NCBI GenBank assembly: GCA_019828595.1
Contig: JAHQRK010000007.1
Span: 1,054,001-1,118,000 of the forward strand
Direction of reading: 5' to 3'
DNA: 64,000 bases
From: Aphanomyces cochlioides
Taxonomy: Eukaryota > Oomycota > Saprolegniomycetes > Saprolegniales > Verrucalvaceae
The notes under the pieces were generated by a model that did not search any database, had not been told where the DNA came from, and worked only from the letters and a program-made list of their open reading frames with translations. Numbering within the stretch: the stretch's first letter is position 1; the number at the start of each line of letters is the position of its first letter. This document shows, in pieces, positions 32,393-44,692 of this stretch. The position numbers and the translations under genes were made by a program.

Positions 32393-34787
32393 ATGCAGCT
32401 GTGGTCGTCCCTGCGGTACGTTGTCACGGGTCGGACACGAACGGTGCGTTTGAGACTTCTCGTTCCCACGCCCTTCTCCATAGTCGGATGTATCAAGACG
32501 AACAGACAGCGAGATCAAAACTGAAAAGACCACGTCGTACGTTGCCCTCTTTCGCATCGTGTTGAATGTCGCCGCTGGAACTCTTGTCATTCTTCCAATT
32601 ATCACACTGGTGATCTTGATTTCGCAAGTAGAGGCTTTTATCGTGGACGTTGTATTTCTCATTGTGTGTAGAGCATGTTTGAACGCCTCGTGGTCTCGGT
32701 GAACACTCAAACGAGTGCGTATTTCTGGGCCGATTATGGCAAGAGTTGCATGCTCAGTGCCAATGGATGGGTGCCCAACACGTAAGCTGCAACGCGAAGC
32801 GATGTCGTTCCATGGAGACATATTACAGGTGTGATGCTGCAACGCTGGCCGTTGTTCCCGACAAGATATTTGCCGCTGCGGGGGTTGCTTTCGCACAGCA
32901 ATGGTCGAGAGAACTCGCCGAAGGTATGTTGCCAATCCATCTTGGAGTGACGTTGATTCCCTAGCTGGGGGAAAGCTGTACGTGACGACTTGCGTCATCG
33001 GCGGCACAAGCGATGTTGGCTGGACAGACTTGGAATTCGTTGCTGGGTAAGAAAGTCACACCAATCACACTGACGTTGCGGGCATGTAGCTACGATTATT
33101 TCCCAGCTTGCGTGCCTGATGTCCCGCAAGATGTTGCTTGCATGGCCATGTTTGAAACGACGGTACAACCTCAACAATCCACATACCGTGAACGACGTTT
33201 GCTCTAGGCGCGCGACGAATTTACAAACGTATACTACGCCCTCATGCTCTATTCCGACTTGGATCCAGCCATGGTCAGCCTGCAATTGTCTTTCAACTTA
33301 AATTCGCGGCATCTAGACGGTGTACAACCACGCCAACTCGGATGGAACCTTTCAAGACTTGATCGCCAACCCAAAGCGGACGCTCATCGCACTGGACGGT
33401 CAACTTCTAGAAGATCCGACGGAAGGTCTCGAGGACATTATCGACTCGAGACCACTGGGCTCAAGGTAGTCGACTTGAAGCTTTACCGTCTTATCCACAC
33501 GCACGGCATCATTAGATACACCGTGCGTGGCTATTGCTTGATGGAATTTGAAGAGTTGAGTCAAATCGCGATCGACCAAGGACTGACTGGATGGAGCCAA
33601 GGCACTGACAAGCTCCCCACGGCGAAGTTAACGCATTTGTAGGGAAACATTCCAAGCATCCCGTGGCGCTAGGATGGCTTTGTGGTCACCAAGTGAAGAA
33701 TTCCAGTGAATTGATTGTCTTGCAATTTTTCTTCGCCGCGGGCACGTTGGTTTTACTCGCTGGGGACGTTTTCATCACGTTCGAAGGTATGAACCAACGT
33801 CTTCCTCTCAACCGTGCAGCAGGCCTTCGTGGGGTTCTTCGAGGCAAACCTGTCCTCACGTACACGATTCTTTCAGGTTTGGAGCGACGAAAGGTATGCT
33901 ACTTAGTGTTTGCTGCCTGGGCAATAACAAAATTGCAGCTTCTTCTCATCTTCATCGTCCTGAATGCTATGTCTGGCCTTCTCTACGCCGACATTGCGCG
34001 CATCTACTACTTTACAACGAATGGATTCAAGATCTGGTGCTTGTCGATTATCATGGTGGCCAACTTCTTCTCCTTTGGAGTCGTCCTTGCTGTCAGGTAC
34101 TGACAACTTGGTGCTGCAACAGTGACATACTTGTCGCTGCTTAGCTTGCTTGATATGATCCCGCTCCGGTTGCAGCATGTCGTGAGTTATTCCGCTCCTG
34201 TCTTTCTCTCAGCGTCGATTGCTGCCATCTCGATCGCATGCTGCAACGATTCTCTCTTCCAGTACGCAACCAACATGTTTTATGCGGCTCCAACATACAT
34301 CAGTAAGTTGTTTCAGCGGTGTTGTGTTTGATATATCCTCGTAGCTCTCCATGCAAATGACGCTGACTGGCCTTGCGGGTCGTACACTGCCGAAGGAACT
34401 CCACCGTCAGTGAAGCACATCATGAGCTCCATCGTCCAGCCTCTCGTCGTCTCGTTTGTATGCTCACTTGTGTTGTCGACTGTCTACCGCCTCGTTTCCC
34501 ACAAACGGTACCACGACCAAGTTCGAGTCTTCCGTAATGAATCGCAGAGTTTTCATGGCCTTGGGTTGGTGCAAGACCAACAGCTTCTTGACGTTTGCCA
34601 AGACGCCAAACTTTATCACAGCGCTCCCTCTGGAACAGACCAATGCGATCAAAATTGGCAACAAAATGTTTTGCAAACCGAGGTAGTCTACTCGTCACCT
34701 TCGCTTGTTTGATGTGCCATCGACAGCACTCAAGCTCTGATGGGTTATGCCTCAGTCGTTGAAACCAAGTACTATATTTCGTTGTGA
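32393..34787 (+). pseudogene. multi-spanning membrane protein family copy, C-terminus cut off
   Basis: It starts at the ATG at 32393 (MQLWSSLRYVVTGRTRT, exon ends 32443, phase 0) and follows the exon plan of the copy at 36650-39264: GTLVILPIITLVILI, NTQTSAYFWADYGKSC, DYFPACVPDVPQDVACMAM, TVYNHANSDGT, YTVRGYCLMEFEELSQ, CGHQVKNSSELIVLQFF, LTYTILSGLERRK, IYYFTTNGFKIWCLS, GWCKTNSF and NFITALPLEQTNAIKIGNK. After STQALMGYASVVETK the expected last ~60 residues are missing. The sequence instead reads to a stop at 34785-34787 and abuts an inverted fragment of a sister gene. Everything before the break looks open and well spliced, so the truncation may be recent. A shortened protein could still be made. 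Confidence 0.7.
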
Positions 34788-35360
34788 TGAATTCCCGGTC
34801 GGTCGATACCTTCGGCAATTTCTTTCGACCACCGCTGACTCAACACCACTCCGATGGCAGCAAAGGTCTTGTCTGGAGTGACAGCCTCGTCGCAGCATCA
34901 CACCTGAGCAGTGATGAGAGCCATGGGAGATCAGAGACGCTTTCTGTACGTGCTGGGTGTCCACCCAGTGGCGCTCAAGACACAGCTCTTGCCATAGTCC
35001 GACCAGTAGAACGTCGTGGTCTGCGTATTGACAGACACGACGAGTCGATCAAACATGTCCTAGCGCAGCTCAAAGCCCACGAACTTCTTCTTGCAACATA
35101 CTTGCGACACGAGAACACTCAAGGTGAAGATGGGAAGGAAAACGAGCATGCCAGCGACGACATTGGACACGATTCGCCCAAGCGCAGTCTTGGATGCTGT
35201 TTTCTCGGTCTTGACGGTACTGTCCGAGCGGCTTGATACCTCCGACTACAAAGTATGGTTCACAACGCACAGTCCAAGCAAACCAACCGGGCGCGACGAA
35301 CGGCCCGCGATCGTGTACTTGAACGAAGACTACATTCGCATCATGCCGATGAAAGATGAC
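34788..35360 (-). pseudogene. multi-spanning membrane protein family, inverted N-terminal fragment
   Basis: Read on the minus strand, this holds only the first exons of the family: SSFKYTIAGRS (with TAG where sisters have a Trp codon), the S-E-V-S...KTEKTAS segment, the first membrane helix (SNVVAGMLVFLPIFTLSVLV), DRLVVSVNTQTTTFYWSDYGKSC, and an exon ending WSKEIAEG. The frame then stops abruptly at the junction with the truncated plus-strand copy. The start codon region is not clearly kept. It is a dead fragment placed tail to tail with another broken copy. Confidence 0.7.
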
Positions 35361-36649
35361 TCCCTGGCACACCAAACTATTAATACTTCGAAGTAACGAA
35401 GAAGGCGTGGTCGTTTCACGCTATAGCGTTATAACAAACACGTCTGTGGGGGACTGAAAATGGCGTTTTGTTGAAATCATCGCCGAGAGACGTCAACTCA
35501 ACGGGTGTCCTGGTCCGTGAAACACCGAATTCTTGGATGTACAACAAGCTCAACTTTGTCAAACTGCTGCCAAGCTGGCGACGAAGAAGGAGAAGGAGGC
35601 TGTGAGTATCAGAGATCAGCGTAAAACAAGAGCAAATTCGTGAGGACGCACTTTGGTCTGTCGACTGCAAGCACTTCGTTGTCGAGGTCGTTGGTTATGC
35701 GCTGATCTTCTTTGTCATGTTTCATCATCTCAGGCTAGTTTGTCCAACTGGATCGGTTACGAGATCCATGACAAGGCAGCAGGGCTTTTCAAACGAGCCA
35801 CCTCAGTGACTAGACGACAGTTTCGCCATGGCAGTAGCGGCTCAATGGGAGATGAATTGAGCAATTGTGGTGCCGACATGTTTTACGCGTTCGTTGGAAT
35901 TTATAGGTGCAGGTAGGGAAGCGAAATTCACCAGTCTTTGAAAATTCCGCGCGGGTTACAACATTGCAAGCGGCTGGGCATCCATGGTGAATTTCCATTC
36001 CCGCTGGTACTACACCGTGACTACTTGAGGGGTGACGGGCAGAAAAGTTGGAGAGCAGTCGACTTTTGTACCGACGGTATGACAGCAGCATACACTGTAC
36101 GATTGACTGCAGTTTCTGTAAATGCATACTTGGTTTTGTCCACGGCCCTGATGCTGCTGTATTTGCTATTCGACAAGGACATTATGACGTCTATGAAGAC
36201 CATTCTTGGCCTTGCAGTCAATGCAGGGCGTATTCCAGGCGTCCAACAATAAAAAGTGATATGACGCGGTTGATTCTGGCGAAACACGAGGCGATAGATG
36301 AAAGATTCGTGGGCGATAGGTCATGACACATCCAGCTGTGATCAAAACTGCGAGATTGCAGCAGACGAAGTGCTTGTCTCGTGATGTTTTACCGAGACTC
36401 TACCGACGGGTTGCTGCTAGTCCACACTAGAAGACCGTGGTGACTTTGATGGCTTGTAAGCCCGGAGAGATTGGTCATTCACACAAAGCGTCGTCAACTC
36501 AGCTTCCTGTCTCGGCCCAAACTCTTCCATCTTCCGCGAGGCTCTTCTTCAAAGTCCATGGCGTGGGCTGCGTCCTTATCTCGGAAGAAAACCGCCCAAG
36601 TGTGTGTGGGCTATTCTTGGATCAGCATCAATATAGAGACTTCAGGGGC
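35361..36649. other. possible membrane-protein gene remnants
   Basis: Plus-strand stretches look coding but unassembled: NGVLLKSSPRDVNSTGVLV near 35470-35530, HFVVEVVGYALIFFVMFHHL near 35670-35730, and a hydrophobic stretch VRLTAVSVNAYLVLSTALM near 36095-36150 ending at TAA 36252. These may be exons of a different membrane protein. I cannot derive a consistent splice pattern or a family. Confidence 0.35.
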
Positions 36650-39264
36650 ATGTCTGTCGGGCCGAGCGCCACCACGATCACTCAAGGGCACTCTGCGGAC
36701 AACCATGGGGTAAGCGCTGCTATCTTGATTGCGTTTGAAAGAGCCTGGCTAGTCGGTTGGTCGAGGCGAAAGTAGTTCGCTTGTTGAAACAACGTCGATT
36801 CTTCAAACTTTGACTCGAATCCTGGCGAATGTTCTCGCGGGCTCACTCGTGCTCTTGCCTGTGATAACCCTCGCGGTGCTCATTTTCCAAGTAAACAATC
36901 TCTACTTGCTTGTGCGTTGACATCTTTCAGGGGATGTTCAAACGATTGATCGTGTCTGAAAATGCCCAAACGAGCGACTTCTATTGGGCGGAGTACAGTC
37001 AAAGCTGCGTCCTTCGCTCGACCGGTTGGGTCGACAACACGTTAGCCTGCCTTGGCACTGCATACCTCTCACATATCTCTAGCTGTGAAGCGAAAGTTAC
37101 GAGCATTGCGCCAGCACCAGCATTTGCATCGATTGGAACTGTCTTAGCCCAGCACTGGGCCAACGAAACAGCTCACGGTAGACATTGACTCGTGCTCCTC
37201 CGAGTGTCATATCTACATGTAGCTGGTGGATCCTTGAAAATCTCGACGTGTACGATCGGTGGAACAGACCAAGTGGGCTGGACCAACGTCGTCTTTATCG
37301 CCGGGTTGGTTCTGTCTCTCTCCGCTTTGGGTTTGATCTCGAGCTAGCTACGATTATTTCCCAAAATGTTTGCCAACGACGCCGCAAGACGTGGCGGGCA
37401 TGGCCATGGTGGAGACCACCGTAAGGTTCACTGCGGACGAGCAACTATCAACTGCCTTGTAGATTCGCGAAGAGTACCTCGATGGATTGTACGCCATAGT
37501 TGTGTACGCAGATATGGATCCCGCCATGGTTGTCACCTTGTCAAACTATCTTGCTCACGACGGCAATGGACGTAGACGGTGTACAGCTATGCCAACTCGG
37601 ATGGAACTTCGCACAACTTGATGGCAAATCCAAAGCGAGCGTTCTTCACTCCCCAAGGCCAAGTGCTGGAAGATACAATGGGAGCGGATTTCATCGTCTA
37701 CTCGAGACCTCTGGGCGAGCGGTACGTTGTTCACACCGCGACTGCGCCTTTGAAACCCGCGTTAGCTATCTCGTCACGGGATACTGCCTCTCTGCGATTG
37801 AAGAGTTTAGTCAAGTGAAGGATGGTCTTGGACTGACGGGATGGAGCCAAGGTAAATTCTCCAAGCGTCCAGTCGCCCCTGGATGGGCGTGCGGTCATGT
37901 CGTCTCCAACTCGTCCGAGCTGATTGGAATACAAATTGCGCTGTCGGTTTTAACACTTGTGTTCATCCTGGGCGACTTCTTCGTCACTGTCGAAGGTAGA
38001 TCCAAGACTTCCAAGGCATTGAGTTGTCTGTCTAGGCTTCCGAGGCGTCTTACAAGGCCAGCCTGTGCTGACGTACGCCATATTGTCTGGGTTGGAGCGC
38101 CGAAGGGTACAAAAAATACGTGCCAAGTCCCAAGTAACTTGTTGTAGTTGCAATTGGTCTGCATTGTGCTCAATGCGCTGCCAGCGCTGTTATACATGGA
38201 CGTGTCCCGCATCTACTATTTCACCGAGAATGGCTTCAAAATCTGGTGTCTCTCCTGCATCGTCATGGCGAATTTCTTCTCGTTTGGCTTGGTGCTTCTT
38301 GTGAGGTGAGCCCTCCCCCGCTCCACGCGCTTCACTCAACTCTCGATACGCTTAGCCTGATCGATTTGATTCCGTTCCGATGCAATTACGTCTTTGGCTA
38401 TTCCTCGCTGCTCTTTTTGAGTGGAGCGAACGCTGTCGTCTCGAGTATCTGCTGTCGTGACTCTGTGTTCCTTGCAACGTACAACAAGTATTATGCCGGT
38501 GGCACACCTCTCATCAGTACGTCGTCTGCTCATGACGGAAGTCGTTGCTAAACTGCTTTGTCTCCTCGTAGCCATGCAAATCAATGGCGTCGACTGGCCG
38601 AGTGGTTCCTACACAGCTGCTGGAACGCCGCCAGTGTTGACGTATTTGATGGAGCAGATCTTGCTTCCCCTTTTCGTGGCGTTCGCAACTTCCGTCGGTG
38701 TTTCGGCTATCCTCCACAAGATCAATCATCACACGTAAGCACAGCGAGAACGCCTAAGCCTCATCATGGGCTTCATGGGCTTTAGATTCATGCTGCATAT
38801 TGAGTGGTGCAAGACCAATGGGTTTCTTGTCCATGCCGGCGTGCCAAACTTTATAACGTCGCTGCCGCTCGAGCAAGTGAATGCAATCAAGCTCGGGAGT
38901 AAATCGTACTGCAAGCCAAGGTCTTCCATCTCTCAACACTTTCTTGACTCACGTTGGTGCTAGCACACAAGCTCTCCTTGGGTACTCGTCCGTGATCGAT
39001 GCCGATCCGTAAGCTATGAACGGCTAGTGTGCCGAGCTAACGAGTGCCGACAGGACTGCAGCGATCGTTCCGATTGATCCAACGAAACACCACAACCCAA
39101 TCTACCACGTTATTAGCATTTACGCGCTCATCCCAAGCAAGTTTTTCCCTCGCCTCTGCAAGCAGTACGGCACGATTGAGCACTACAAGTACACCCCGAC
39201 GCCAAGAAGCAACCTCAAGGGCCAAACCATCTACAAGCACAATCGCGGGGCGTGCACTGTGTAA
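36650..39264 (+). CDS. multi-spanning membrane protein, 16 exons, uncharacterised family (intact copy)
   Basis: Exons, from splice consensus and paralogs: 36650-36709, 36753-36890, 36931-37040, 37083-37177, 37223-37304, 37348-37420, 37463-37528, 37576-37721, 37766-37995, 38036-38106, 38148-38305, 38356-38516, 38572-38734, 38786-38920, 38964-39008 and 39054-39264. Introns are 39-55 nt and every junction keeps frame, giving about 647 residues. Topology: one N-terminal helix (LVLLPVITLAVLIF), a soluble region of about 230 residues that is probably extracytoplasmic (Cys-containing; EYSQSC, NSDGT), then about five helices, including ALSVLTLVFILGDFFVT, NGFKIWCLSCIVMANFFSF and TYLMEQILLPLFVAFA, and a soluble tail with WCKTNGF and HNRGACTV. 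I do not recognise the family; function unknown. It is the only copy without visible damage. The first exon is the least certain, since its sequence diverges from the sisters. Confidence 0.7.
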
Positions 39265-39321
39265 TTTTTGATTTTGTAAGACACCCAACTAGATTCATTT
39301 TACCACAATGGAGCGTTGATA

Positions 39322-39549
39322 TTATTCATCTGAGCTGGATGAACTCCGCTGACGTTTGGCTCGACGTCGATCGGTAGCCTCTGTTGGTGTCACTCGTCCA
39401 TTGGGAAAATCTCCCGAGAGGACTTGAAGGTGCTGTCCTCGCTGCATTTCACGGCCTTCGTCCAAGTATAGTCTAAAATTCCAGTTCTCCAACACGCGTA
39501 TTTTGGATTCGAGTTCCTTCTTGCTCATCTGTTTCAACTCTATACTCAC
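39322..39549 (-). CDS. small hypothetical protein or last exon of an unrecognised gene
   Basis: A 75-residue frame from the ATG at 39549. Its N-terminal half is a probable coiled coil (QMSKKELESKIRVLENWN) and its tail is basic, then Ser-rich and acidic (RRAKRQRSSSSSDE). It may instead be the last exon of a larger gene. Upstream on the same strand are coding-like stretches, including YLVPAIPRLVLPWAVGII followed by KLKIEPEDVLE and a donor-like GTACGT near 40010-40115, and GEVVMESAFVGGNLQEFF near 39700-39790. I could not join them confidently. Confidence 0.35.
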   Translation of the reverse strand: MSIELKQMSKKELESKIRVLENWNFRLYLDEGREMQRGQHLQVLSGDFPNGRVTPTEATDRRRAKRQRSSSSSDE

Positions 39550-40149
39550 AACTTGTCAGAGAACACTCAATGCGTGCATATACCAGCATCACTATCGCTG
39601 CTGGGTTTTTGGTTCATCAAAAAAGTGTGCAGCTCTGTTAAATCAGCACTCAATGGCACTGTGGGTGCAATGACCTGGGTCACTCATCAGCACGGGAAGA
39701 TCCACGCTTGACAATCTACCTTGGGAAAGAACTCTTGCAGATTGCCCCCTACAAAAGCAGACTCCATTACCACTTCACCATCGTCTGGAACGCGTACATG
39801 GATTCGTTGTGATGTTGTACGAGTCGTCGTCGTCCATGACCAACGGCAGTCGGCGGGAGGATCGAGAATTCAAACTGCATTTGAATTAAACCTCTGACAT
39901 ATGATATCCATTTTGACAGTATCCGGATAAAACTGGCAAAAACTGTTAAATATTATAATACAGAAGTATTAATACTGTATAAATTTATCTGTCGACATCG
40001 CAGGATGACACGTACCTCGAGGACATCTTCGGGTTCGATTTTCAGTTTCACAATAATTCCCACGGCCCATGGCAGGACTAGGCGCGGAATGGCTGGCACG
40101 AGGTACAGAAACCCCTGATGGCGAGCAGAGTACTTTCACGGAAGGCGAG

Positions 40150-42457
40150 TAGGAGGTTAAACTGTCGATTTACAAGAAGCAGGGCAAGAAAAGCATAGGA
40201 CTCATCGTGGAGTCGATCATTTAGGGGCAACGGCGACTTGGCTGTTTCCTTGTTGATGTACTTGTCGACATTCTACTTTGCATTGCGGAGGACGCTTTGT
40301 GACGACGGGAGGCGATGAAACTCTTCCACCTCTTCAAGGAAGATCAAATTCTCCGTCTCGTGCTGCGTCGCGAGGAATTTACGAAAATTGCCGATGTATT
40401 TCGGATGGCTCTGCACGGATTCCAAGTGCGGCAGGTCCAATTTACCGCAGTCTCGCGCCGTCGTGACTTCTTGAACGAGAAGGAGAATGTCAGGATCTTC
40501 ATGGGGCTCCGTGTGGATCGGCAGCATCATTGGATTAAACCTAGCAGAGACCACTGCGTGCGCTGCGTCGTCGACGGACAGCGTCTACCAGTCTTCACTT
40601 TGTCAATGGCGGGCTTGAACTTGTGAATCGACGGCACGTCGAGCTTGGACTCGATGTCTTGGCGCATCATGGTGCTCATGTCGACTTGGAGCTTGGCCGT
40701 ATCGCTGAAGTACCTTTTGAAGAATTTCTTGGCCATGTGCTGCATGAATTCAATGCCAGGAAGGCTCGTGTACTCTTCCGCCTTCATATCCATCCAGTGA
40801 GTCAACTACCCCGCAACTTAAAGGCCACGTAGTGTTCCTTCCGGCGCATGCGGAGGAATTTTTTTAAAATCCGGTGGGCGATTTTGTCCTGGAGGAGCAG
40901 CAGCGCCGTGTCGTGGTGGCCTTGATGCGCTTTCGCAATGTTGGCCATCAATTGGACGGGAAGATCCATCGCCTTCTGCAGTAAACTACTCCAAGACGTC
41001 AGACCACAGCCAAGGGGGATCGAAATGACGAATGAAAGATTGATTCGGCGGTCGCTTGGCCTCCTCGACGTCCATGTGGAGCATGAGATTCTCGAGCGTG
41101 AGGTTTTCCATGCAGTAGCTCTTGAAATAGCGCAGCTTGGTCTCGTAGTTCATGACGGCAATGAATGTGTCGTGGTTTTCCTGCGCTCTGCACAGCATGT
41201 CAAAAACTTGGACAAAGATGGAGAGCTTGCAGGATGTGCGACGACTGGAGGACCCCACCGAGGGCGCTCCTCCACTTGGAGGGTTTCTCAGCGAGTTCTT
41301 CGCACATGTCGGTGTGGATCTAATGCTTGCAAAAGCGAGGAAAGACATCTTTTTCCAAGTCGAAGAGGCAGAGCGCTTGCGCTTCCGAGTAAATACCTAC
41401 GAGCGCCCCCCCGTGAGGGGGAAATGTGGGGGGGGGGCAGATAGACGTACCAGCAGTGTGGATGCCCGTCGAGCTTTAAAACACGGCGTGAGTCGTCTTG
41501 AGCCGCCGCGAGGACGCAAATGGGCGTGGGCGCCGTCGGGCTAAGGAACTTTTGTCGTAGATCTTTCGGAGGACTTTGTCCGTAAGCGAAGATGTTGTGC
41601 GTCGTCCCAAAAATGTTGTCGCTCCGCAGCGTATGGCACGTCTGCTGCGAATTCGATCATGAGCTGGAGCGTCACTGGGTCCTCGAGAACGTCGACCGTG
41701 AAGGCAATCGATAATTTCGCTGTCAAGTCGGGGCAAATGGACTCTCGTCGGTACTTCATCGGGTTCTTGGCGTGTGTACCAAGGCTCTAGACAGCCGAGC
41801 GCCTCTTACTCGACGGTCTTACCAGGACAGAGCCCGTCTTGGTGAGCATCTTTTCCGTTGGCATGCGCTAGGAATATTTGAGCGCGACGAGGTTGTTGCC
41901 CGGTTGAAAGACATGCACAGGGGGCGTTCCCCCTTAGCCTCGAGTGGGGGAATGAGTGTGTCGGGCGGCGTCACTTCGCTGCAGTTGGGCGACGGAGGGC
42001 CTTCAAGTGGCACGGCGACGTCATGCGGAGCCGATCATCGATCGCTCTGCTTGTCATTGTGGCGCTTGGTGTATTTTATACTCTAGAGCCAAAATGAGAG
42101 ACTTGACGCCGCGGCTACCGACGACGTACTCTCGTTGTCGGTAGCGATTTGTATTGGCATCGCGGACGGCGATGACACCTTCTTCCTTGTGCGTGCCAAA
42201 CTCCTACGCAGAGGGGAAATGGTAAAGAGAGTGGAGCAACACGGTAAACATGCCACTTTAGACCTCTGTACTTGATCAGGGGGTAAGAATGACGTCACAG
42301 TAAAGCAGAAAAGTAATGCAAAAGCGTGGTGGAAGTGTGAGTGACTTGGTTGTCGTCTCAGGGGGGGGCAAACAGACCGAGAGCTGTTTTCCACACTCGC
42401 CTTAAATTCCTCGTATGAAAAATCCATAGTTGTCTGTCTTTCACCACTCACTTGCAT
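40150..42457 (-). pseudogene. RGS-domain protein gene, intron-rich and probably degenerate
   Basis: Several minus-strand exons carry pieces of regulator-of-G-protein-signalling folds: LRYFKSYCMENLTLENLMLHMDVEEAK (around 41090-41180) and IGNFRKFLATQHETENLIFLEEVEEF (around 40330-40410). Both are RGS helices, so there are probably two domains. A further piece, DPVTLQLMIEFAADVPYAAE, lies near 41660, with linking helical exons (HWMDMKAEEYTSLPGIEF; KAMDLPVQLMANIAKAHQG). The likely start is MDFSYEEFKASVENSS near 42427. RGS proteins speed GTP hydrolysis on G-alpha subunits. Splicing cannot be solved throughout: the second RGS domain hits an in-frame stop near 40273, with its expected continuation (DKYINKETAKSPLP) in another frame, and one intron seems to hold repeat-like DNA. 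I lean to pseudogene. Confidence 0.5.
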
Positions 42458-44692
42458 GAATCCTGTCGATTCAATACAAGACTCACGGGACTGGCGTGTG
42501 TCTCGACAGCGCTTCTTACAGTCTAGGTGAGTTTTCAGTTGGTATACGAGTGGTTTGTCCGACGTGTCGAATCAACAATTGCCAAGCATAAATCTATAAC
42601 ACTTAACGTTATCCTTCAATGCCTCCACTCTCTTTTGCACTGTATTTGATCTAACATGTTGACACCCTACGTGTCGGATTGTCGTATGATCACAGCCACG
42701 AGCTCCCATGTAATCTTGGCAACCTCCTGATTTCACTGAAGTGATCATATTTCTTTGGAGCGGCGTTGTTTCGTCATCGCTTGGTGCCATTTCTGGGCCT
42801 CATCCAAACACATAGTGTGAAATATCGCTCTCTTCTTTCCCTCGAGGGTTGATCTTCACGATCATCGCCAGCTCCTGTGGTAAAGCCTCATGGAACATTT
42901 ACTCTCCGTTGTTTCTCCTCTCAATCGTCTTGGTCATATCTTGCCTATTACACCCAGATACATTGTTCGAGTTTGTGAGGCGGAGTGTCATCCTTGGAAC
43001 TACAATGCAAACCAGAGGTCGAAATAACTGCATCCATCATAGGACGGCTCGTTAGATGGCCATGCTCGTTTCGGGTTGTGAATAATCATGAAACTCCATG
43101 GCAGTCTCGCACCTGATTCGTTACTGATATTGTTTGTTCTGCTTGGTTTTTGCTTCAGACGAAACTTCTCAACCCCATCGACAATGTCTGTCGTCTTGTT
43201 GCGTGCCGTCCTGGAAAGGTTTTCCCAAGCTCCTACATGGAGAATGACGCAATAGGGCATTACAGGGGGAAGTTGCGATGTGTTTTAGGTTTGATATCGG
43301 CTCCTATGGCAGAATGACGGCGTGGTTCAGATGGTATGTGCCATGTTCTTTTCAACAATTGCGCTATCCTCGCGCCGTTCTGGAAAGCAGCAAATAGCTA
43401 GGATGCACGTAGAATGCACATGACGTCACTGAAGGCGTTCCATCTGTCCCTTTGTGTCGTGAAGCGTAACAAGCTCGTTGACCAGACACCAGCCGATGGC
43501 GCCGAGTGAACTACTGGTAGGTTTATACTCTACCGAGGAGGGAATGGTAAAGGCGATTTGCCTGCCATGTTTGCCCCCTCCACGGGGCTAGAGGAGGTTA
43601 ATGATGACACAGTGAAGGAGGCAGACAACTTAAAGCCATGAGAAGCTGTAGACTGAGGGCGATCATTTTATTATGACAGCTTTGGCCGTCAAATCTACGA
43701 CCCCCCCAAAGAAACGGCAAGATCATCCTTGCCAATCTTGAACCCATTTTATTCAATGGACCAAACTGTTCGTTGTTCAAAGTTGGAAGAAGATTCTGAA
43801 GCGTGTGCCGCGAAAAAGATCTCAGCGTTAGCATATCCTCTTTGTTGCAAGATCTTGAAAAACAAACGGACGACTTGACCATCGGTTTCACTCGTGATGG
43901 GTGTGTCAACATGGGAAAGGTGGATCACTTCCCTCATGCATAAACATCCCCACGACCATAAACAGTCTTGTACCCATCACATACAATCTGCTGCATCCTC
44001 TGCTCGTGCCACATCTCATAATATGAGATCTTAACACTTCTTTCGAGATAGGAAGAATTCCTTCAGTACGTTTCATGAAGGACGCTAGGAAGTAGGAAGG
44101 CACCCAGTCGGTAGTCGCATTGCTACCTCCTGACTGGAGGCGACAATTCTAGGTTTATTTCGGGAAAACAAGAGTGACGTGGTCGGTGTTTCATCTGTTA
44201 TTGCCATTCATGTCTTTCCTGGGCCGCACACAGTAGTCATTCCCCCCTCTTTCCATCCCTTACCGGGGGGGGCTTGAGGGAGTAGTGGGCGCAGCCTCAG
44301 GGACCAGACTGAGTGACGACTGTGCTGTAAACATCTCGAAATTTCCTCGGGGAGCCTCTTGGCTACTGCCACGCCTTGTTTGCATAACGCCATTACAGTC
44401 ATACGACTTGTCCCCCTCTCACGTGCATGACGTGGGGCGCGACTAATTTTGCAAGATCTCCGGGGGGTTTGTTAACAAATTGATATGGACCTATCCAACC
44501 AACTGGTGAACCCAAAGGTATACGTCAGAGGCGGCAGGTCCTTTCATCAGGCAGAAACATCTTCTAGGATAAACATACTACAATCAAACTGCTGATGTGA
44601 CATCGTTAATCGTTTATCAAGATATATTAATTTTCACAAGTTTTTTATGCAGATATTGTTACATACACTCTAAATTGAGAACGGGGTGAATA
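42458..44692. other. gene-poor stretch, no supported gene
   Basis: Many short frames with stops, homopolymer G/C runs, and short word similarities between about 42200-42320 and 43530-43620 (GGGAATGGTAAAG, then GACACAGTGAAG-like), suggesting old repeat remnants. I recognise no protein domain. Confidence 0.45.

Noticed and set aside
32354..33007. 217-residue minus-strand open frame
   Set aside because: It is the complement of the first exons and introns of the membrane-family copy at 32393-34787, which explains the sequence better.
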